A stretch of 64,000 bases of DNA from Muricoccus harenae (lineage in GTDB: Bacteria; Pseudomonadota; Alphaproteobacteria; Acetobacterales; Acetobacteraceae). Shown here piece by piece: positions 34,512 to 44,439 of this stretch. The notes beneath the pieces were generated by a model. The model did no database searches, had not been told where the DNA came from, and worked only from the letters and a program-made list of their open reading frames with translations. The position numbers and the translations under genes were made by a program. The stretch spans positions 1 to 64,000 of the forward strand of contig NZ_WWDL01000003.1 in the NCBI RefSeq assembly GCF_009848505.1, read 5' to 3'. Every line of letters begins with the position of its first letter. Positions within the stretch are counted from its first letter, which is position 1.

Positions 34512-35951
34512 TCAGGCGCGGCGCCAGGTGGTGGTGCCCTTGCCGTCCTCCAGCACGATGCCCTTGGCGGCGAGATCGGCGCGGATCCGGTCGGCCTCCG
34601 CCCAGTCCCTGGCGGCGCGGGCATCGAGGCGGGCCTGGATGGCGGCCTCGATCTCCGCATCCTCCCCTGCCCCATCCGCGGCGCCGCCCTGGCGCCAGGC
34701 GACGGGATCGGAGGGGAGGAGGCCGATGGCCTCGGCGGCTTGGCGGAGGGCGGCGCCGGCCTGGCCGGGCTTAGGCTTCCAGTCGCGGTTGGCGCGGGAG
34801 AGCACGGCGGTCATGGAGCCGCCGACCTGCATCACATTCTCCAGCGCGCGCAGGTCGCGCAGGCGGGCGATGGTGAGCGGGGTGTTGAGGTCGTCTGCGA
34901 GGGGTTCGAGGGCCCAGGCGACCATGTCGGCGACAGTGGCGTCGTCCTCGTCCGGCCTGGGCAGGTCGCGCACAAGGAGAGCGTAGTGGTCGTCGAGTTC
35001 CGCGCGCGCCTCGTCCAGCCGCTCAGCGGTGTAGTCGAGGGCGGAGCGGTAATGGGTCTTCAGGAGCAGCAGGCGGAAGGCCTCGCCGGCCCAGGGTCCG
35101 CGCGAGAGGATGTCGCGCAGGGTGAGGAAGTTGCCGAGGGACTTCGACATCTTCTCGCCGTCCACGAGCAACATGCCGTTGTGCATCCAGAGATGCGCGA
35201 AGCGGCTGCCGGGGAAGGCGCAGCAGGATTGCGCGACCTCGTTCTCATGGTGCGGGAAGATCAGGTCGTGGCCGCCGCCATGGATGTCGAATTCCTCGCC
35301 CAGATTCTTCCAGGCCATGGCGGAGCACTCGATGTGCCAGCCAGGGCGGCCACGGCCCCAGGGTGAATCCCAGCCGGGGGTGTCGGCGTCGCTGGGCTTC
35401 CAGAGGACGAAGTCGCCCGGGTCGCGCTTGTAGGGCGCGACGTCGACGCGGGCGCCGGCGAGCAGCTCGTCCGGGCTGCGGCCGGAGAGATGGCCGTAAT
35501 CGGAATAAGAGGCGACGCTGAAGAGGACATGGCCTTCGGCAACATAGGCGTTGCCATTAGCGATCAGGCGCTCGATCAGCGTGTGCATCTCGGGGATGCT
35601 GGCGGTGGCGCGGGGCTCCACATCGGGGGGCTCGCAGTTCAGCGCGGCCATGTCGGTGTGGAAGTCGGCGATGGTGCGGGCGGTGATGGCGGAGATGGGC
35701 TCGCCGCTCTCCCGGGCGCGCGCGTTGATCTTGTCGTCCACATCCGTGATGTTGCGGACATAGGTGACCTTGTCGAACTCGCGACGCAGCAGGCGCGCGA
35801 GCACGTCGAAGACGACGACGGGGCGCGCATTGCCGAGATGCGCGAGGTCATAGACCGTCGGACCGCAGACATAGAGGCGGATGTGGTTTGGGTCGATCGG
35901 CTCGAAGGGAACCTTCTGCCGGCGGGCGCTGTCGTGGAAGTGGAGTTGCAT
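34512..35951 (-). CDS. cysS: Cysteinyl-tRNA synthetase
   Basis: This 479-aa class I synthetase has IRLYVCGPTVYDLAHLGNAR (the zinc Cys and the HLGN form of HIGH) and YVRNITDVDDKINARA. GWHIECSAMAWKNLG, FPHHENEVAQSC and GEKMSKSLGNF (KMSKS) follow. ATG 35951 lies 5 bases past the gltX stop, so the two synthetases are co-transcribed. The extended frame upstream of 35951 belongs to gltX territory and is discarded. Confidence 0.98.
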   Translation of the reverse strand: MQLHFHDSARRQKVPFEPIDPNHIRLYVCGPTVYDLAHLGNARPVVVFDVLARLLRREFDKVTYVRNITDVDDKINARARESGEPISAITARTIADFHTDMAALNCEPPDVEPRATASIPEMHTLIERLIANGNAYVAEGHVLFSVASYSDYGHLSGRSPDELLAGARVDVAPYKRDPGDFVLWKPSDADTPGWDSPWGRGRPGWHIECSAMAWKNLGEEFDIHGGGHDLIFPHHENEVAQSCCAFPGSRFAHLWMHNGMLLVDGEKMSKSLGNFLTLRDILSRGPWAGEAFRLLLLKTHYRSALDYTAERLDEARAELDDHYALLVRDLPRPDEDDATVADMVAWALEPLADDLNTPLTIARLRDLRALENVMQVGGSMTAVLSRANRDWKPKPGQAGAALRQAAEAIGLLPSDPVAWRQGGAADGAGEDAEIEAAIQARLDARAARDWAEADRIRADLAAKGIVLEDGKGTTTWRRA

Positions 35952-35956
35952 TTCAA

Positions 35957-37288
35957 TCAGCCGAGCGAGCGTTGCAGCCGCGTGGCCGCGCGGGCGCGGC
36001 CGATCAGCGGCAGGAAGGTCTTGAGGTCGGGGCCGTGCTCCTCGCCGGTGAGGGCGCGGCGGAGCGGGAGGAACAGGGCCTTGCCCTTGCGGCCGGTGGC
36101 CTGGCCGATGGCGGCGGTCCAGCCAGGCCAGGTGGTGGCATCCCAGCCTTCGGGCGGCAGGGATTCGAGGGCGGCCTTCAGCAAATCGGCCTCCTCCGGC
36201 TGCTCGGGGACGGTGATGTCGCCGCGCGCGACCTCGTACCAGTCGCGGGCTTCGGCCAGCAGATCGAGATTGCCGCGGATGGCGAGCCAGAATTCCTCGT
36301 CGGCGCCTTCGGGGAGGCGGTCCTTCACCTGCTCGAAGCCGAGCGCGTGCAGGTGCTTGCGGTTCAGCGCGAGGAGCTGCTTCGTGTCGAAGCGCGCAGG
36401 GGAATGGGAGACCCGGGTGATGTCCCAATCGGCCGCGAGCTCGCGCGGGGAGGCGGCGACCGGATCGCGGGACGTGCCCAGCGCCGCGAGGTAGCCGGTG
36501 AGTGCGGCGGGCTCGATGCCGTCACGCCGGAACTGGCGGAGGGAGACGCTGCCGAGGCGCTTGGAGAGGGCGCCGCCTTCCGCATCGGTCAGCAGCGGCA
36601 TGTGCGCGAAATAGATGCGGTTGGGACGGCCGGAGAGACCTTCCAGGATGTCGATCTGGATGCCGGTGTTGGTGACGTGGTCCTCGCCGCGGATGACGTG
36701 GGTGATGCCTGTCTCAAGGTCATCCACGACGCTGGTGAAGGTATAGAGGAAGCTGCCATCGGCGCGGACCAGCACGGGGTCCGAGAGGCTGGGGAGCTTC
36801 ACGCTGCGTTCGCCCAGCACGCCGTCGCGCCAGGTGACGGTGCGCGTGTTGAGCTTGAAGCGCCAGTGCGGGGACTTGCCGTTCTCGATGGCGCGGGCGA
36901 GCTGCTCGGCCGTCATCTTGAGGGCGCCGCGGTCGTAGATGGGCGCGCGGCCCTGCTTGCGGCGCTGCTCGCGCTTGAAGGCCAGCTCCTCCTCGGTTTC
37001 GAGGCAGGGGTAGAGGAGGCCCTTCTTCTTCAGGATCTCTGCGGCAGCTTCGTAGCGGGAGAGGCGCTCGGTCTGGCGGAAGCTCTCATCCCAGTCGAGG
37101 CGGAGCCAGCGCAGGTCCTCTTCGATGCCCTGGGCGAATTCGGGCTTGGAGCGCGCGACATCGGTGTCGTCCAGGCGGAGGACGAAGGTGCCGCCGCGCT
37201 TGCGCGCCTCAAGCCAGTTGGCGAGCGCGATGCGGGCATTGCCGACATGCAGCCAGCCCGTCGGGCTGGGGGCGAAACGGACCTTCAT
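35957..37288 (-). CDS. gltX: Glutamyl-tRNA synthetase
   Basis: This 443-aa synthetase has MKVRFAPSPTGWLHVGNARI (HVGN form of HIGH), LRLDDTDVARSKPEF, VIRGEDHVTNTGIQI and GGALSKRLGSVSL (KxSKR). It attaches glutamate to tRNA. Alphaproteobacteria often carry two GltX copies, and this is the shorter kind. It overlaps the preceding hypothetical gene by four bases. Confidence 0.96.
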   Translation of the reverse strand: MKVRFAPSPTGWLHVGNARIALANWLEARKRGGTFVLRLDDTDVARSKPEFAQGIEEDLRWLRLDWDESFRQTERLSRYEAAAEILKKKGLLYPCLETEEELAFKREQRRKQGRAPIYDRGALKMTAEQLARAIENGKSPHWRFKLNTRTVTWRDGVLGERSVKLPSLSDPVLVRADGSFLYTFTSVVDDLETGITHVIRGEDHVTNTGIQIDILEGLSGRPNRIYFAHMPLLTDAEGGALSKRLGSVSLRQFRRDGIEPAALTGYLAALGTSRDPVAASPRELAADWDITRVSHSPARFDTKQLLALNRKHLHALGFEQVKDRLPEGADEEFWLAIRGNLDLLAEARDWYEVARGDITVPEQPEEADLLKAALESLPPEGWDATTWPGWTAAIGQATGRKGKALFLPLRRALTGEEHGPDLKTFLPLIGRARAATRLQRSLG

Positions 37289-37683
37289 TCGCCCTGCTCT
37301 CCGCCTGCGTCGTCTTCGCCGTCGTCGTCGGCCATCTTCTTGCGTGGGTCCAGGGAGCGCCAGTCGCGCTCCGCCTTGCCGCGGGCGGGCTTGGAAGCGA
37401 AGGCCCGGATCTCGGCGGCGGAGGTCCAGTGGTCGCCGGACGGGTCGAGCGCCTCGGCATCCTCGCCGAAGGCGAACCAGGCAGCGAGGACGGCATCGGC
37501 ATCCATGCCGGGGGTGCGGCAGCGCTCGATGCTATCGCGGACATAGCGACGGGCAAAGGTGGCGGCGTCGGCGGGGGTGGAGAAGCCGCGGATCTCCTCC
37601 ACGGGCTCGTCGCCATTGCCGCCGGAGAGGTCCTTGATGCGGACGAAAGGGCCGCTGGCGGTGGGGTGCGGGGAGTTGGTCAT
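37285..37683 (-). CDS. Hypothetical acidic protein
   Basis: This 132-aa soluble protein has a middle (RGFSTPADAATFARRYVRDS, ERCRTPGMDADAVLAAWFAF) that recurs in alphaproteobacterial hypotheticals, and a charged tail DDDGEDDAGGEQGE. It is linked by four-base overlaps to both the NadE-like gene before it and gltX after it, so all are one operon. No function is known. Confidence 0.75.
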   Translation of the reverse strand: MTNSPHPTASGPFVRIKDLSGGNGDEPVEEIRGFSTPADAATFARRYVRDSIERCRTPGMDADAVLAAWFAFGEDAEALDPSGDHWTSAAEIRAFASKPARGKAERDWRSLDPRKKMADDDGEDDAGGEQGE

Positions 37684-39137
37684 GGCGCCTGGGGTCCGTC
37701 GGGGTTGGGGGAGCGCCGGCCGTGCCGGGGGGCACGCAAGCCGAGCTTCACGCCGGGCGGGGCCTGGCGCCGCTTGTAATCCGCGTGGGCAAGGCTTTGC
37801 CAGAGGCGGTGCGGGGGGGCGGCGTCATGCAACGTCGCGGCGGGGCTGTCCACGGGGGGCGGGTCCGGCAGGAGATCGGGGAGCGGAACGCCAGGGGTCT
37901 CGGGGCCGAGCAGGCCGGCGGGGCGGTTGGCGTTGCGCCAAGCAGCCAGGGCACGGTGCTGGGCGGGCGGGAGGTGCTTCAGCGGGGCGAAGGCGCCGGG
38001 GGCGGCGCTGGAGCCGATGACGATGGGCAAGGCGCCGGTGGCCTCGGCCAGGGCGTCGATCGCAGCCCGGTAAAGGTGACGGGGGAGGTCCGGGACCGGC
38101 TGCGGCAAGGCAGCGGCCAGGGCCTGGGTCGCGGGGGTGAGGTCGAGGAAGGTGGCGGAGAGGTTCAGGCGGCGGGCCAGGGCGGGTCCTTCCACTTCCC
38201 CTCCGGTCATCAGGGCGCGGATCGGATCGGCGCCGAAGGCGTCCGCGGCCAGGAGGGCGGAAAGAGCGGATTCGGGCGAGCCGTCGAGCGGGAGGAGGAT
38301 GGTCCTGGCTTCCTCGCGCGCGGCGTGGTCGCGCAGGGCCAGGAGCAGAGCGCGCCAAAGACGCTCGGGCGGGTCCATCGGTGGCGTGGATGGTTGGGGG
38401 GTGCAACGCCACTGGCCGGCTTCGCGGCGCCATTCGGTGAGGGTCAGGGCTTCGGCGAAGGGCGGGAGGCGGAGAGCGGGGGTGCGGTCGGCGTTGACGA
38501 TGAGGGCGGCACCGTCATGAGCCTGCTCATCCTCGGCGCCGAGGCGGTTGAGGAGGATCAGGGGAAGGTCGTTCTCCACCACCCGCGCCAGGGCGACCTG
38601 GAGGCGGATTTCGTCGACCTCGGCTTCGGTGGGCAGGGAATCCAGGGCGATCAGGATTTCGGCGCCGGTTTCGGCCAGGGTTTCGGGGGTGGCGGGGTGG
38701 CGCCAGTCGCGGCCGGGCATGAGGCCGAGACGGGTGCCACGGAAGGCGACGGGGCCGGGGGCCGGGCCGGGATCATAGCCGGGGCGCGGATCGTGGGCGG
38801 CGCGGCGGGCGCGGATGGCGCCGGCTTCCAGCAGGGCGAGCGAGTCGTGCAGGCGCGGGCCGTCCTGCCAGGGGGCGCCGAGGATGAGGGCGGGGCCGCC
38901 CAGAGCGGTTTCGGCGGCGAGGGTGGCGAGGGCGGCTTCGCAGGCGGCGGCAAAAGCTGGATTCGCGGCAAGTTCGGCCGGGACGGCGCCGGAAAGGGCG
39001 TGTTCCGGGGTGAGGAGGAGGTCCGCGCCCAGGGCGGCGGCCTGCGCGCGAAGATTGCGGAGCCTGGCCGCATTGAGGTCGATGGCCGCCATGCGCGGGT
39101 TGATTTGCGCGATGGCGATGCGGAGGGTTTCAGGCAT
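37680..39137 (-). CDS. NadE-like protein with eroded glutaminase and synthetase sites
   Basis: This 485-aa protein has the layout of glutamine-dependent NAD+ synthetase: a nitrilase half (IAIAQINPRMAAIDLNAARL, LLTPEHALSG with Glu45), a PP-loop half, and the C-terminus YKRRQAPPGVKLGLRAPRHG typical of NadE. Key sites look changed. The nitrilase Cys in CEDxW is replaced (LMPGRDW, 140-145), and no Lys fits the catalytic position near 112. The ATP motif SGGxDS reads LDGSPES (284-290). It is about 65 residues shorter than usual. It is probably a pseudoenzyme or a much diverged paralogue, next to a nicotinate phosphoribosyltransferase. Confidence 0.75.
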   Translation of the reverse strand: MPETLRIAIAQINPRMAAIDLNAARLRNLRAQAAALGADLLLTPEHALSGAVPAELAANPAFAAACEAALATLAAETALGGPALILGAPWQDGPRLHDSLALLEAGAIRARRAAHDPRPGYDPGPAPGPVAFRGTRLGLMPGRDWRHPATPETLAETGAEILIALDSLPTEAEVDEIRLQVALARVVENDLPLILLNRLGAEDEQAHDGAALIVNADRTPALRLPPFAEALTLTEWRREAGQWRCTPQPSTPPMDPPERLWRALLLALRDHAAREEARTILLPLDGSPESALSALLAADAFGADPIRALMTGGEVEGPALARRLNLSATFLDLTPATQALAAALPQPVPDLPRHLYRAAIDALAEATGALPIVIGSSAAPGAFAPLKHLPPAQHRALAAWRNANRPAGLLGPETPGVPLPDLLPDPPPVDSPAATLHDAAPPHRLWQSLAHADYKRRQAPPGVKLGLRAPRHGRRSPNPDGPQAP

Positions 39138-39247
39138 GGAGCGGAGCCTAGCCGCTCGGCCTGCAGGATCGAACATGTCCCCAGCAGCCAGGGATCATCC
39201 GGGCGGAGATCATGCGGCGCTTCGTCGCGGCGCCGGGCGGCGGTGGC

Positions 39248-40402
39248 TCAGCCGCTCCGGCCATCCGCATTGCGCAGGAGGAATTCGCGGCCGACCTTTA
39301 CGCGCGGCACGCCGTCATAGGCGACAATGTCAGCCGTGGCGTAGGTCTCGCTCCAGCTGTCGGGGATGAAGCTGCCGGTGCCGATGACGTCGATGGGCGC
39401 GCGGGCCTCGGCCATGACGCGGCACTTGTCGACCGAGAAGCCGGAGGAGGCGATGATGCGGACCTTGCGGAAGCCGGCCTCGTCCAGCGCGTCCCGCATC
39501 CGCCAGATGGCAGCGGCGGAGACGCCGGTGCCGACCAGGTGGCGCAGCTCGGCATCGCTGCGGTAGCGGCGGATGGCGCCGGGGGCGTGGCGCTCGATCA
39601 TCGCGTAGGAGGTGGCGGGGTCGAGGCCCTCGAGGAAGCGGCCACCATGGGTGTCGAGGCGGACGGCCATGCGGCCGGCGGCGGCGAATTCCGGGAAGCG
39701 GCGGCAGACGGCGAGACCGTCCGTCACCTCCCGGCCGAAATAATCCACGAGGACGGTGAGGTTCTCGTCCGGATAGGTCTCGTGGAACATCTCGGCGGCG
39801 CGGACGGTGCTGCCGGCATAGCCGATCAGGGCGTGCGGCATGGTGCCGGCGCCGCGCGCCGCGCCGAAGTAATGGGCGGTGGCGTCATTGGCATTGCCGA
39901 CGAAGCCGCGCGCACCCTCGGCCTTGGCCGCGTTGCTGCCGACGGCGGCGGCATAGGCCATGATCTCCTGCATCTCCGCCCCGGCGCAGTGGCGCGCCTC
40001 CATCGCGAGGAAGGCGATGTGGGGGAGTTCCAGGCACATCTGGTAGGCGTTGTGCGCGGTGACGCAGGCGGCGCCGAGCTTCTGCAGGAGCAACGTCTCG
40101 AGGTCGGACAGATGCGCGAAGGAGCCGGTGAGATAGAGGATGGGATCGCCCGCGCCGACCCAGGTGCCTTCCTTGTGCATCAGCTCCACCGACACATCCG
40201 CGCCGCGCTGGAGCGAGACGGCGTGAAGCCAGTCCAGCATCAGCTTGGGCGCGGAGACGACGGGGCGCCGCAGGAAGATGGCATAGGTGACGCGGGCATC
40301 GCCGAAGCGCTGCACGATCGCCTTGGTGCGCCGGAAGTAGACATCGGTTCGCGCGGAGATGTCCGCTTCGAGCGGGCTGACGGGCGGCGGCAGCGTGTCC
40401 AT
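39248..40402 (-). CDS. Nicotinate phosphoribosyltransferase
   Basis: This 384-aa NAPRTase-family protein is recognised by ADISARTDVYFRRTKAIVQR near the start, AAAVGSNAAKAEGARGFVGN, and the C-terminal strand RIIASSGFSVDKCRVMAEAR followed by VIGTGSFIPD. It would join nicotinate to PRPP in the Preiss-Handler route to NAD. It is shorter than PncB and resembles the archaeal/alphaproteobacterial type. ATG 40402 is chosen; the frame extends upstream into the next gene. The NadE-like gene is 110 bases downstream. Confidence 0.85.
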   Translation of the reverse strand: MDTLPPPVSPLEADISARTDVYFRRTKAIVQRFGDARVTYAIFLRRPVVSAPKLMLDWLHAVSLQRGADVSVELMHKEGTWVGAGDPILYLTGSFAHLSDLETLLLQKLGAACVTAHNAYQMCLELPHIAFLAMEARHCAGAEMQEIMAYAAAVGSNAAKAEGARGFVGNANDATAHYFGAARGAGTMPHALIGYAGSTVRAAEMFHETYPDENLTVLVDYFGREVTDGLAVCRRFPEFAAAGRMAVRLDTHGGRFLEGLDPATSYAMIERHAPGAIRRYRSDAELRHLVGTGVSAAAIWRMRDALDEAGFRKVRIIASSGFSVDKCRVMAEARAPIDVIGTGSFIPDSWSETYATADIVAYDGVPRVKVGREFLLRNADGRSG

Positions 40403-40416
40403 GGTCTTGCGCAGCC

Positions 40417-41799
40417 CTATTGCGCGGCCTGGAGGTGGATGGTCGCCGCACGGCGGGCCTTCAGCTCCTCGGCGACGAGAAAGGCGAGTTCCAGGGACTG
40501 CTCGGCGTTCAGCCGCGGGTCGCAGAAGGTGGCGTAGTTCTCCGACAGGTCCGCTTCCGTCAGCCGGTGCGCGCCACCGATGCATTCGGTGACGTTGCGG
40601 CCGGTCATTTCCACATGCACGCCGGCGGGCCAGGTGCCCTCGGCATGGTGGATGTCGAAGAAGCCGCGCACCTCCTGCAGGATCGCATCGAAGGAGCGGG
40701 TCTTGTAGGCACCGGCTGCATGGGTGTTGCCGTGCATCGGGTCGGACAGCCAGGTGACCTTGCGGCCTTCCTTCTGGATGGCGCGGATCAGCGGCGGGAG
40801 CTTCTGCTCCAGCTTGGCCGCGCCCATGCGGGCGATGAGAGTCAGTCGGCCCGGGGTGTTGTTCGGGTTCAGGCGCTCCGTCAGGCGGAGGAGGTCCTCG
40901 ATTTCCGTCGTCGGGCCGACCTTCAGGCCGATGGGATTCGCGACGCCGCTGAGGAATTCCACATGCGCGCCGTCCGGCTGGCGCGTGCGGTCGCCGATCC
41001 AGAGGAAATGGGCGGAGCAGGCGTAGTGGCGGCGCGGATGGGTCATCGGCTCGCGGGTCAGCGCCTCCTCGAAGGGGAGGAGGAGGGCTTCGTGCGAGGT
41101 GTAGAACTCCGTCTCGCGGATCTGCGGGGCGGTGAGGCTGTTCATGCCGCAGGCGGCCATGAAGCGCAGCGTCTCGTCGATGCGCTGGGCGATGTCGGCG
41201 TAGCGGTCGGCCAGCGGGGAGCGAGCGACGAAGCCGAGATTCCAGCCATGGACCTGGTGCAGGTCCGCGAAGCCGCCGGTGGCGAAGGCGCGGAGCAGGT
41301 TCAGGGTCGCCGCCGATTGCAGATAGGCGAATTCCATCCGGCTCGGATCGGGGATCCGAGCTTCGGGGGTGAATTCCGAGCCGTTGATGATGTCGCCGCG
41401 GTAGGAGGGAAGGGTTTCCGCCCCCTGGGTTTCCGTGTCGCTGCTGCGGGGCTTGGCGAACTGGCCGGCCATGCGGCCGAGCTTCACCACGGGCAGGCCG
41501 CCGCCGAAGGTGAGGACGACGGCCATCTGCAGGAGCACGCGGAAGGTGTCGCGGATGTTGTTGGCGTGGAAGTCCGCGAAGCTCTCGGCGCAGTCGCCGC
41601 CCTGAAGGACGAAGGCGCGCCCCTCCCCGGCCTCGGCCAGGAGGTTGGTCAGGCGGTCGCACTCACCGGCAAAAACGAGCGGGGGAAATCGGCCGAGCTT
41701 CTCCTCCATGGCCCGTAGGCGGGCCTGGTCCGGATATTCGGGGACCTGACGGATCGGCATGTCGCGCCAGGATGCAGGGTGCCAGGAGGAGGTGGTCAT
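40417..41799 (-). CDS. 3-deoxy-7-phosphoheptulonate synthase, class II
   Basis: This 460-aa first enzyme of the shikimate pathway condenses PEP and erythrose 4-phosphate. Class II landmarks are [70 protein letters not shown] and [19 protein letters not shown]. The length is normal. No other aromatic genes adjoin. The 265 bases upstream, facing the DUF6152 gene, hold presumed divergent promoters but no recognised motif. Confidence 0.95.
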   Translation of the reverse strand: MTTSSWHPASWRDMPIRQVPEYPDQARLRAMEEKLGRFPPLVFAGECDRLTNLLAEAGEGRAFVLQGGDCAESFADFHANNIRDTFRVLLQMAVVLTFGGGLPVVKLGRMAGQFAKPRSSDTETQGAETLPSYRGDIINGSEFTPEARIPDPSRMEFAYLQSAATLNLLRAFATGGFADLHQVHGWNLGFVARSPLADRYADIAQRIDETLRFMAACGMNSLTAPQIRETEFYTSHEALLLPFEEALTREPMTHPRRHYACSAHFLWIGDRTRQPDGAHVEFLSGVANPIGLKVGPTTEIEDLLRLTERLNPNNTPGRLTLIARMGAAKLEQKLPPLIRAIQKEGRKVTWLSDPMHGNTHAAGAYKTRSFDAILQEVRGFFDIHHAEGTWPAGVHVEMTGRNVTECIGGAHRLTEADLSENYATFCDPRLNAEQSLELAFLVAEELKARRAATIHLQAAQ

Positions 41800-42064
41800 T
41801 TTTGATGCGTCCGGTGTGTGGCGGCGCCCGGGAGTTTGGAGCGGAGGGGCACCATAGCGAGGGGGGGACGGGGGGCAAGGGCGTAACGGGATGGGCAGGG
41901 TCGCCCCTGGAACGAAGCCCGGCCGCTCACGCTATCGCGACCTGTTCAGATCAGGAAGATTCGAGCCCGGGCGGGTCCTCCAGGCGCATGATGGTGGGAG
42001 GCAGCGTTCCGGGCACTGCCGTAGGGCATTTCCCGGCACATGTCTTCCAGGATGGAGGTCGGTG

Positions 42065-42439
42065 ATGAACAGGCGGGTGATGTTGGGCGGGACGGTGATG
42101 GCGCTGGTGGCCGGGACGGCGGCGGCGCATCACGGCTGGAGCTGGGCGGAGGCCGAGCAGATCGAACTGGCCGGGACGATCCGGGAGGTCACCATCGCGC
42201 CCCCGCATCCGGTGCTTCGGGTGGAAACGGCGAGTGACGGGATCTGGACGGTGGAGCTGGGCAACCCCTCCCAGACCAGCCGCGCGGGCTTCGTGGAGGG
42301 GGTGGCGCGGCCGGGCGACCGGATCGTGGCGCTGGGGAACCGCTCGGAAAACCGGCGCGAGCGGCGGATGAAGGCGGTGCGGGTCACTGTGGGCGAGCGG
42401 CGCTTCGACATCTATCCGGAGCGGATCCAGGGCGGCTGA
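42065..42439 (+). CDS. DUF6152 exported protein
   Basis: This 124-aa protein has a signal peptide (RRVMLGGTVMALVAGTAAA), then HHGWSWAEAEQIELAGTIRE, VTIAPPHPVLRV and GDRIVALGNRS, the DUF6152 pattern of a small beta-rich periplasmic protein. The next gene encodes a membrane protein of the kind that often accompanies it. Confidence 0.85.
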   Translation: MNRRVMLGGTVMALVAGTAAAHHGWSWAEAEQIELAGTIREVTIAPPHPVLRVETASDGIWTVELGNPSQTSRAGFVEGVARPGDRIVALGNRSENRRERRMKAVRVTVGERRFDIYPERIQGG

Positions 42440-42444
42440 CGCCG

Positions 42445-42918
42445 GTGGACCTGCTGGCGGCGCTTTCGGGATGGCCGGTGGCGGCGGCTCTGCGGCGCTC
42501 GGCCGTGCTGTATCCGCTGGTGAATGCGGCGCATATCCTCAGCATCGGCCTGGTGATCGGGGCGATCTTCACGCTGGATGCGCGGGTGCTGGGCGCCTTC
42601 GGGCGCGTTCCGCTCGGCCTGCTGGGGCCGCCGCTGGTGCGGATGGCGGCGATCGGTCTAGGGGCGGCGGCGGTGACCGGCTTCCTGCTGTTCAGCGTGC
42701 GGCCGGCGGCCTACGCGGCCAATCCAGCCTTCCTCGCGAAGCTGGGGCTGATCGCGCTGGGGCTGCTGAACGTGCTGGCGCTGCGGATCGGGACGGGTTG
42801 GCGCCGGGCGCTGGCCGGGGGTGCGGTGGTAGTGCCGGTGCGGGTGGCTGCGGCCTTGTCGATGCTGGTCTGGACCGGCGCCGTGCTGGCTGGCCGCTGG
42901 ATCGGGTTCCTGGAGTAG
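42445..42918 (+). CDS. DUF6644-like inner-membrane protein
   Basis: This 157-aa protein has four hydrophobic helices and the conserved YPLVNAAHILSIGLVIGAIF near its N-terminus, with a His in helix 1 as in DUF6644-type proteins. GTG 42445 starts six bases after the DUF6152 stop, so the two form an operon. The function is unknown; a haem or copper membrane module is conceivable. It converges on glutathione reductase. Confidence 0.75.
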   Translation: MDLLAALSGWPVAAALRRSAVLYPLVNAAHILSIGLVIGAIFTLDARVLGAFGRVPLGLLGPPLVRMAAIGLGAAAVTGFLLFSVRPAAYAANPAFLAKLGLIALGLLNVLALRIGTGWRRALAGGAVVVPVRVAAALSMLVWTGAVLAGRWIGFLE

Positions 42919-42931
42919 GGCGGCCCGGGGA

Positions 42932-44323
42932 TCAGGCCGCCTTGGCGGCCCCCTCCCCCACCCGGCGGGTCGCGACCCGCATGGTCACGAATTCCTCGGC
43001 GGCCGTCGGGTGGATGCCGATGGTGGCGTCGAGCTGCGCCTTCGTCAGGCGGTTCACCACGGCGACGGCGATGCCCTGCATGATCTCGGGGCTGTCCTCG
43101 CCGAGCATGTGGGCACCGAGCAGGCAGCCCGTGCCGGATTCCACCACCAGCTTCATCAGTGCCTTGCGGCCCGCACGCTTGGTGATGGTGTGGCGCATGG
43201 GGGTGAAGCGGCTGGTGTAGATTTCGACCGGGCCGCGCAGGGCAGCCTCCTCCTCCGTCAGGCCGACGCTGGCCATGGGCGGGGAGGTGAAGACGGCCTT
43301 GGGAACGTTCTCGTAGGAGGCGCGGCGCGGCTTGGGGCCGAAGAGGGTGTCGGCCAGGGCGTGGCCCATGGCGGTGGCGACAGGGGTGAGGTTCACCCGG
43401 TCCGTCACGTCGCCGATGGCGAAGATATGGGGCTGGTTGGTGGCGTGGTCGTCATCCACGGCGATGGCGGCACCCTCGCGGCAGTTGATGCCGGCGGCGT
43501 CGAGGCCGAGGCCCCTGGTGGCGGGCTTGCGGCCAATGGCGAAGAAGACGGCCTCGGCCTCCACCACCTTGCCCGAGAGCATGCGGGTCGTGCGGGTCTC
43601 GCCCGAGCGGGTGATCTCGGCGGGGGTTTCGCCGGCGAGGATGGTAATGCCGTCGGCAGCCAGGGACTCGGCGGCCGCCTCGCGGAGCTCATGGTCGAAG
43701 CCGCGGAGGGGCAGCGACTGGCGGTAGGCGAGGGTCACCTCGGCGCCGAGGCCGTGGAGCAGGCTGGCGAATTCGAGGCCGATATAGCCGCCGCCGACGA
43801 CCAGGACGCGCCTGGGCATCTCCGTCAGGGTGAAGATGTCGTCGGAGATGTAGCCGTGCTCGGCGCCGGGGATCTCGGGTCGGATGGCGTTGCCGCCGGC
43901 GGCGATGACGATGCGGTCGGCGGTGATGTGCTTCTCGCCGACCTGCAGGGCATGGGGGCCGGTGAAGCGGGCATAGGCCTCATGCACCTGGACGCCGACA
44001 CCTTCGAGCAGGCGGCTGTAGATGCCGGAGAGGCGGGCGACCTCAAGGTCGCGGGCACGGGCCAGGGTGGCCCAGTCGTGCTTCGGCTCGCCCAGCGTCC
44101 AGCCGAAGGCAGCGGCGTCCTTTGCCCAGGCGCCGTATTCCGCGGCCTGAACCATGATCTTCTTCGGGACGCAGCCGACATTGACGCAGGTGCCGCCCCA
44201 GAAGCGGGTTTCGGCGATGCCGACCTTCGCGCCGTGCCCGGCGGCGATGCGGGCCAGTCGGACGCCGGCGCTGCCGCCGCCGATGACGAAGAGGTCGAGG
44301 TCGTAGGGGTGCGGGGCGCTCAT
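42932..44323 (-). CDS. gor: Glutathione-disulfide reductase
   Basis: This 463-aa flavoenzyme has the FAD motif GGGSAGVRLARIAAGHGAKV, the redox disulfide WGGTCVNVGCVPKKIM, and an NADPH fold VLVVGGGYIGLEFASLLHGL. The C-terminal GIHPTAAEEFVTMR holds the catalytic His. It uses NADPH to regenerate glutathione and matches Grx function elsewhere in the cell. The frame extends upstream, but ATG 44323 fits the family. Confidence 0.93.
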   Translation of the reverse strand: MSAPHPYDLDLFVIGGGSAGVRLARIAAGHGAKVGIAETRFWGGTCVNVGCVPKKIMVQAAEYGAWAKDAAAFGWTLGEPKHDWATLARARDLEVARLSGIYSRLLEGVGVQVHEAYARFTGPHALQVGEKHITADRIVIAAGGNAIRPEIPGAEHGYISDDIFTLTEMPRRVLVVGGGYIGLEFASLLHGLGAEVTLAYRQSLPLRGFDHELREAAAESLAADGITILAGETPAEITRSGETRTTRMLSGKVVEAEAVFFAIGRKPATRGLGLDAAGINCREGAAIAVDDDHATNQPHIFAIGDVTDRVNLTPVATAMGHALADTLFGPKPRRASYENVPKAVFTSPPMASVGLTEEEAALRGPVEIYTSRFTPMRHTITKRAGRKALMKLVVESGTGCLLGAHMLGEDSPEIMQGIAVAVVNRLTKAQLDATIGIHPTAAEEFVTMRVATRRVGEGAAKAA

Positions 44324-44439
44324 GCGCCGGAAGGTCGGGGCTTCCGGCGCCAGACGCAAGGGTCGCGTCAGGCGAGGCGGTGCTGCGTGGCCGTCATGGA
44401 AGGGCGGCTTGAAACAGCGCCGAACCAGCGGACCAGGGC

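Noticed and set aside
39248-41662. 804-codon frame running from DAHP synthase territory into the nicotinate phosphoribosyltransferase
   Set aside because: Only the part from ATG 40402 matches a family. The upstream part is a shadow of the DAHP synthase gene, not a fusion.
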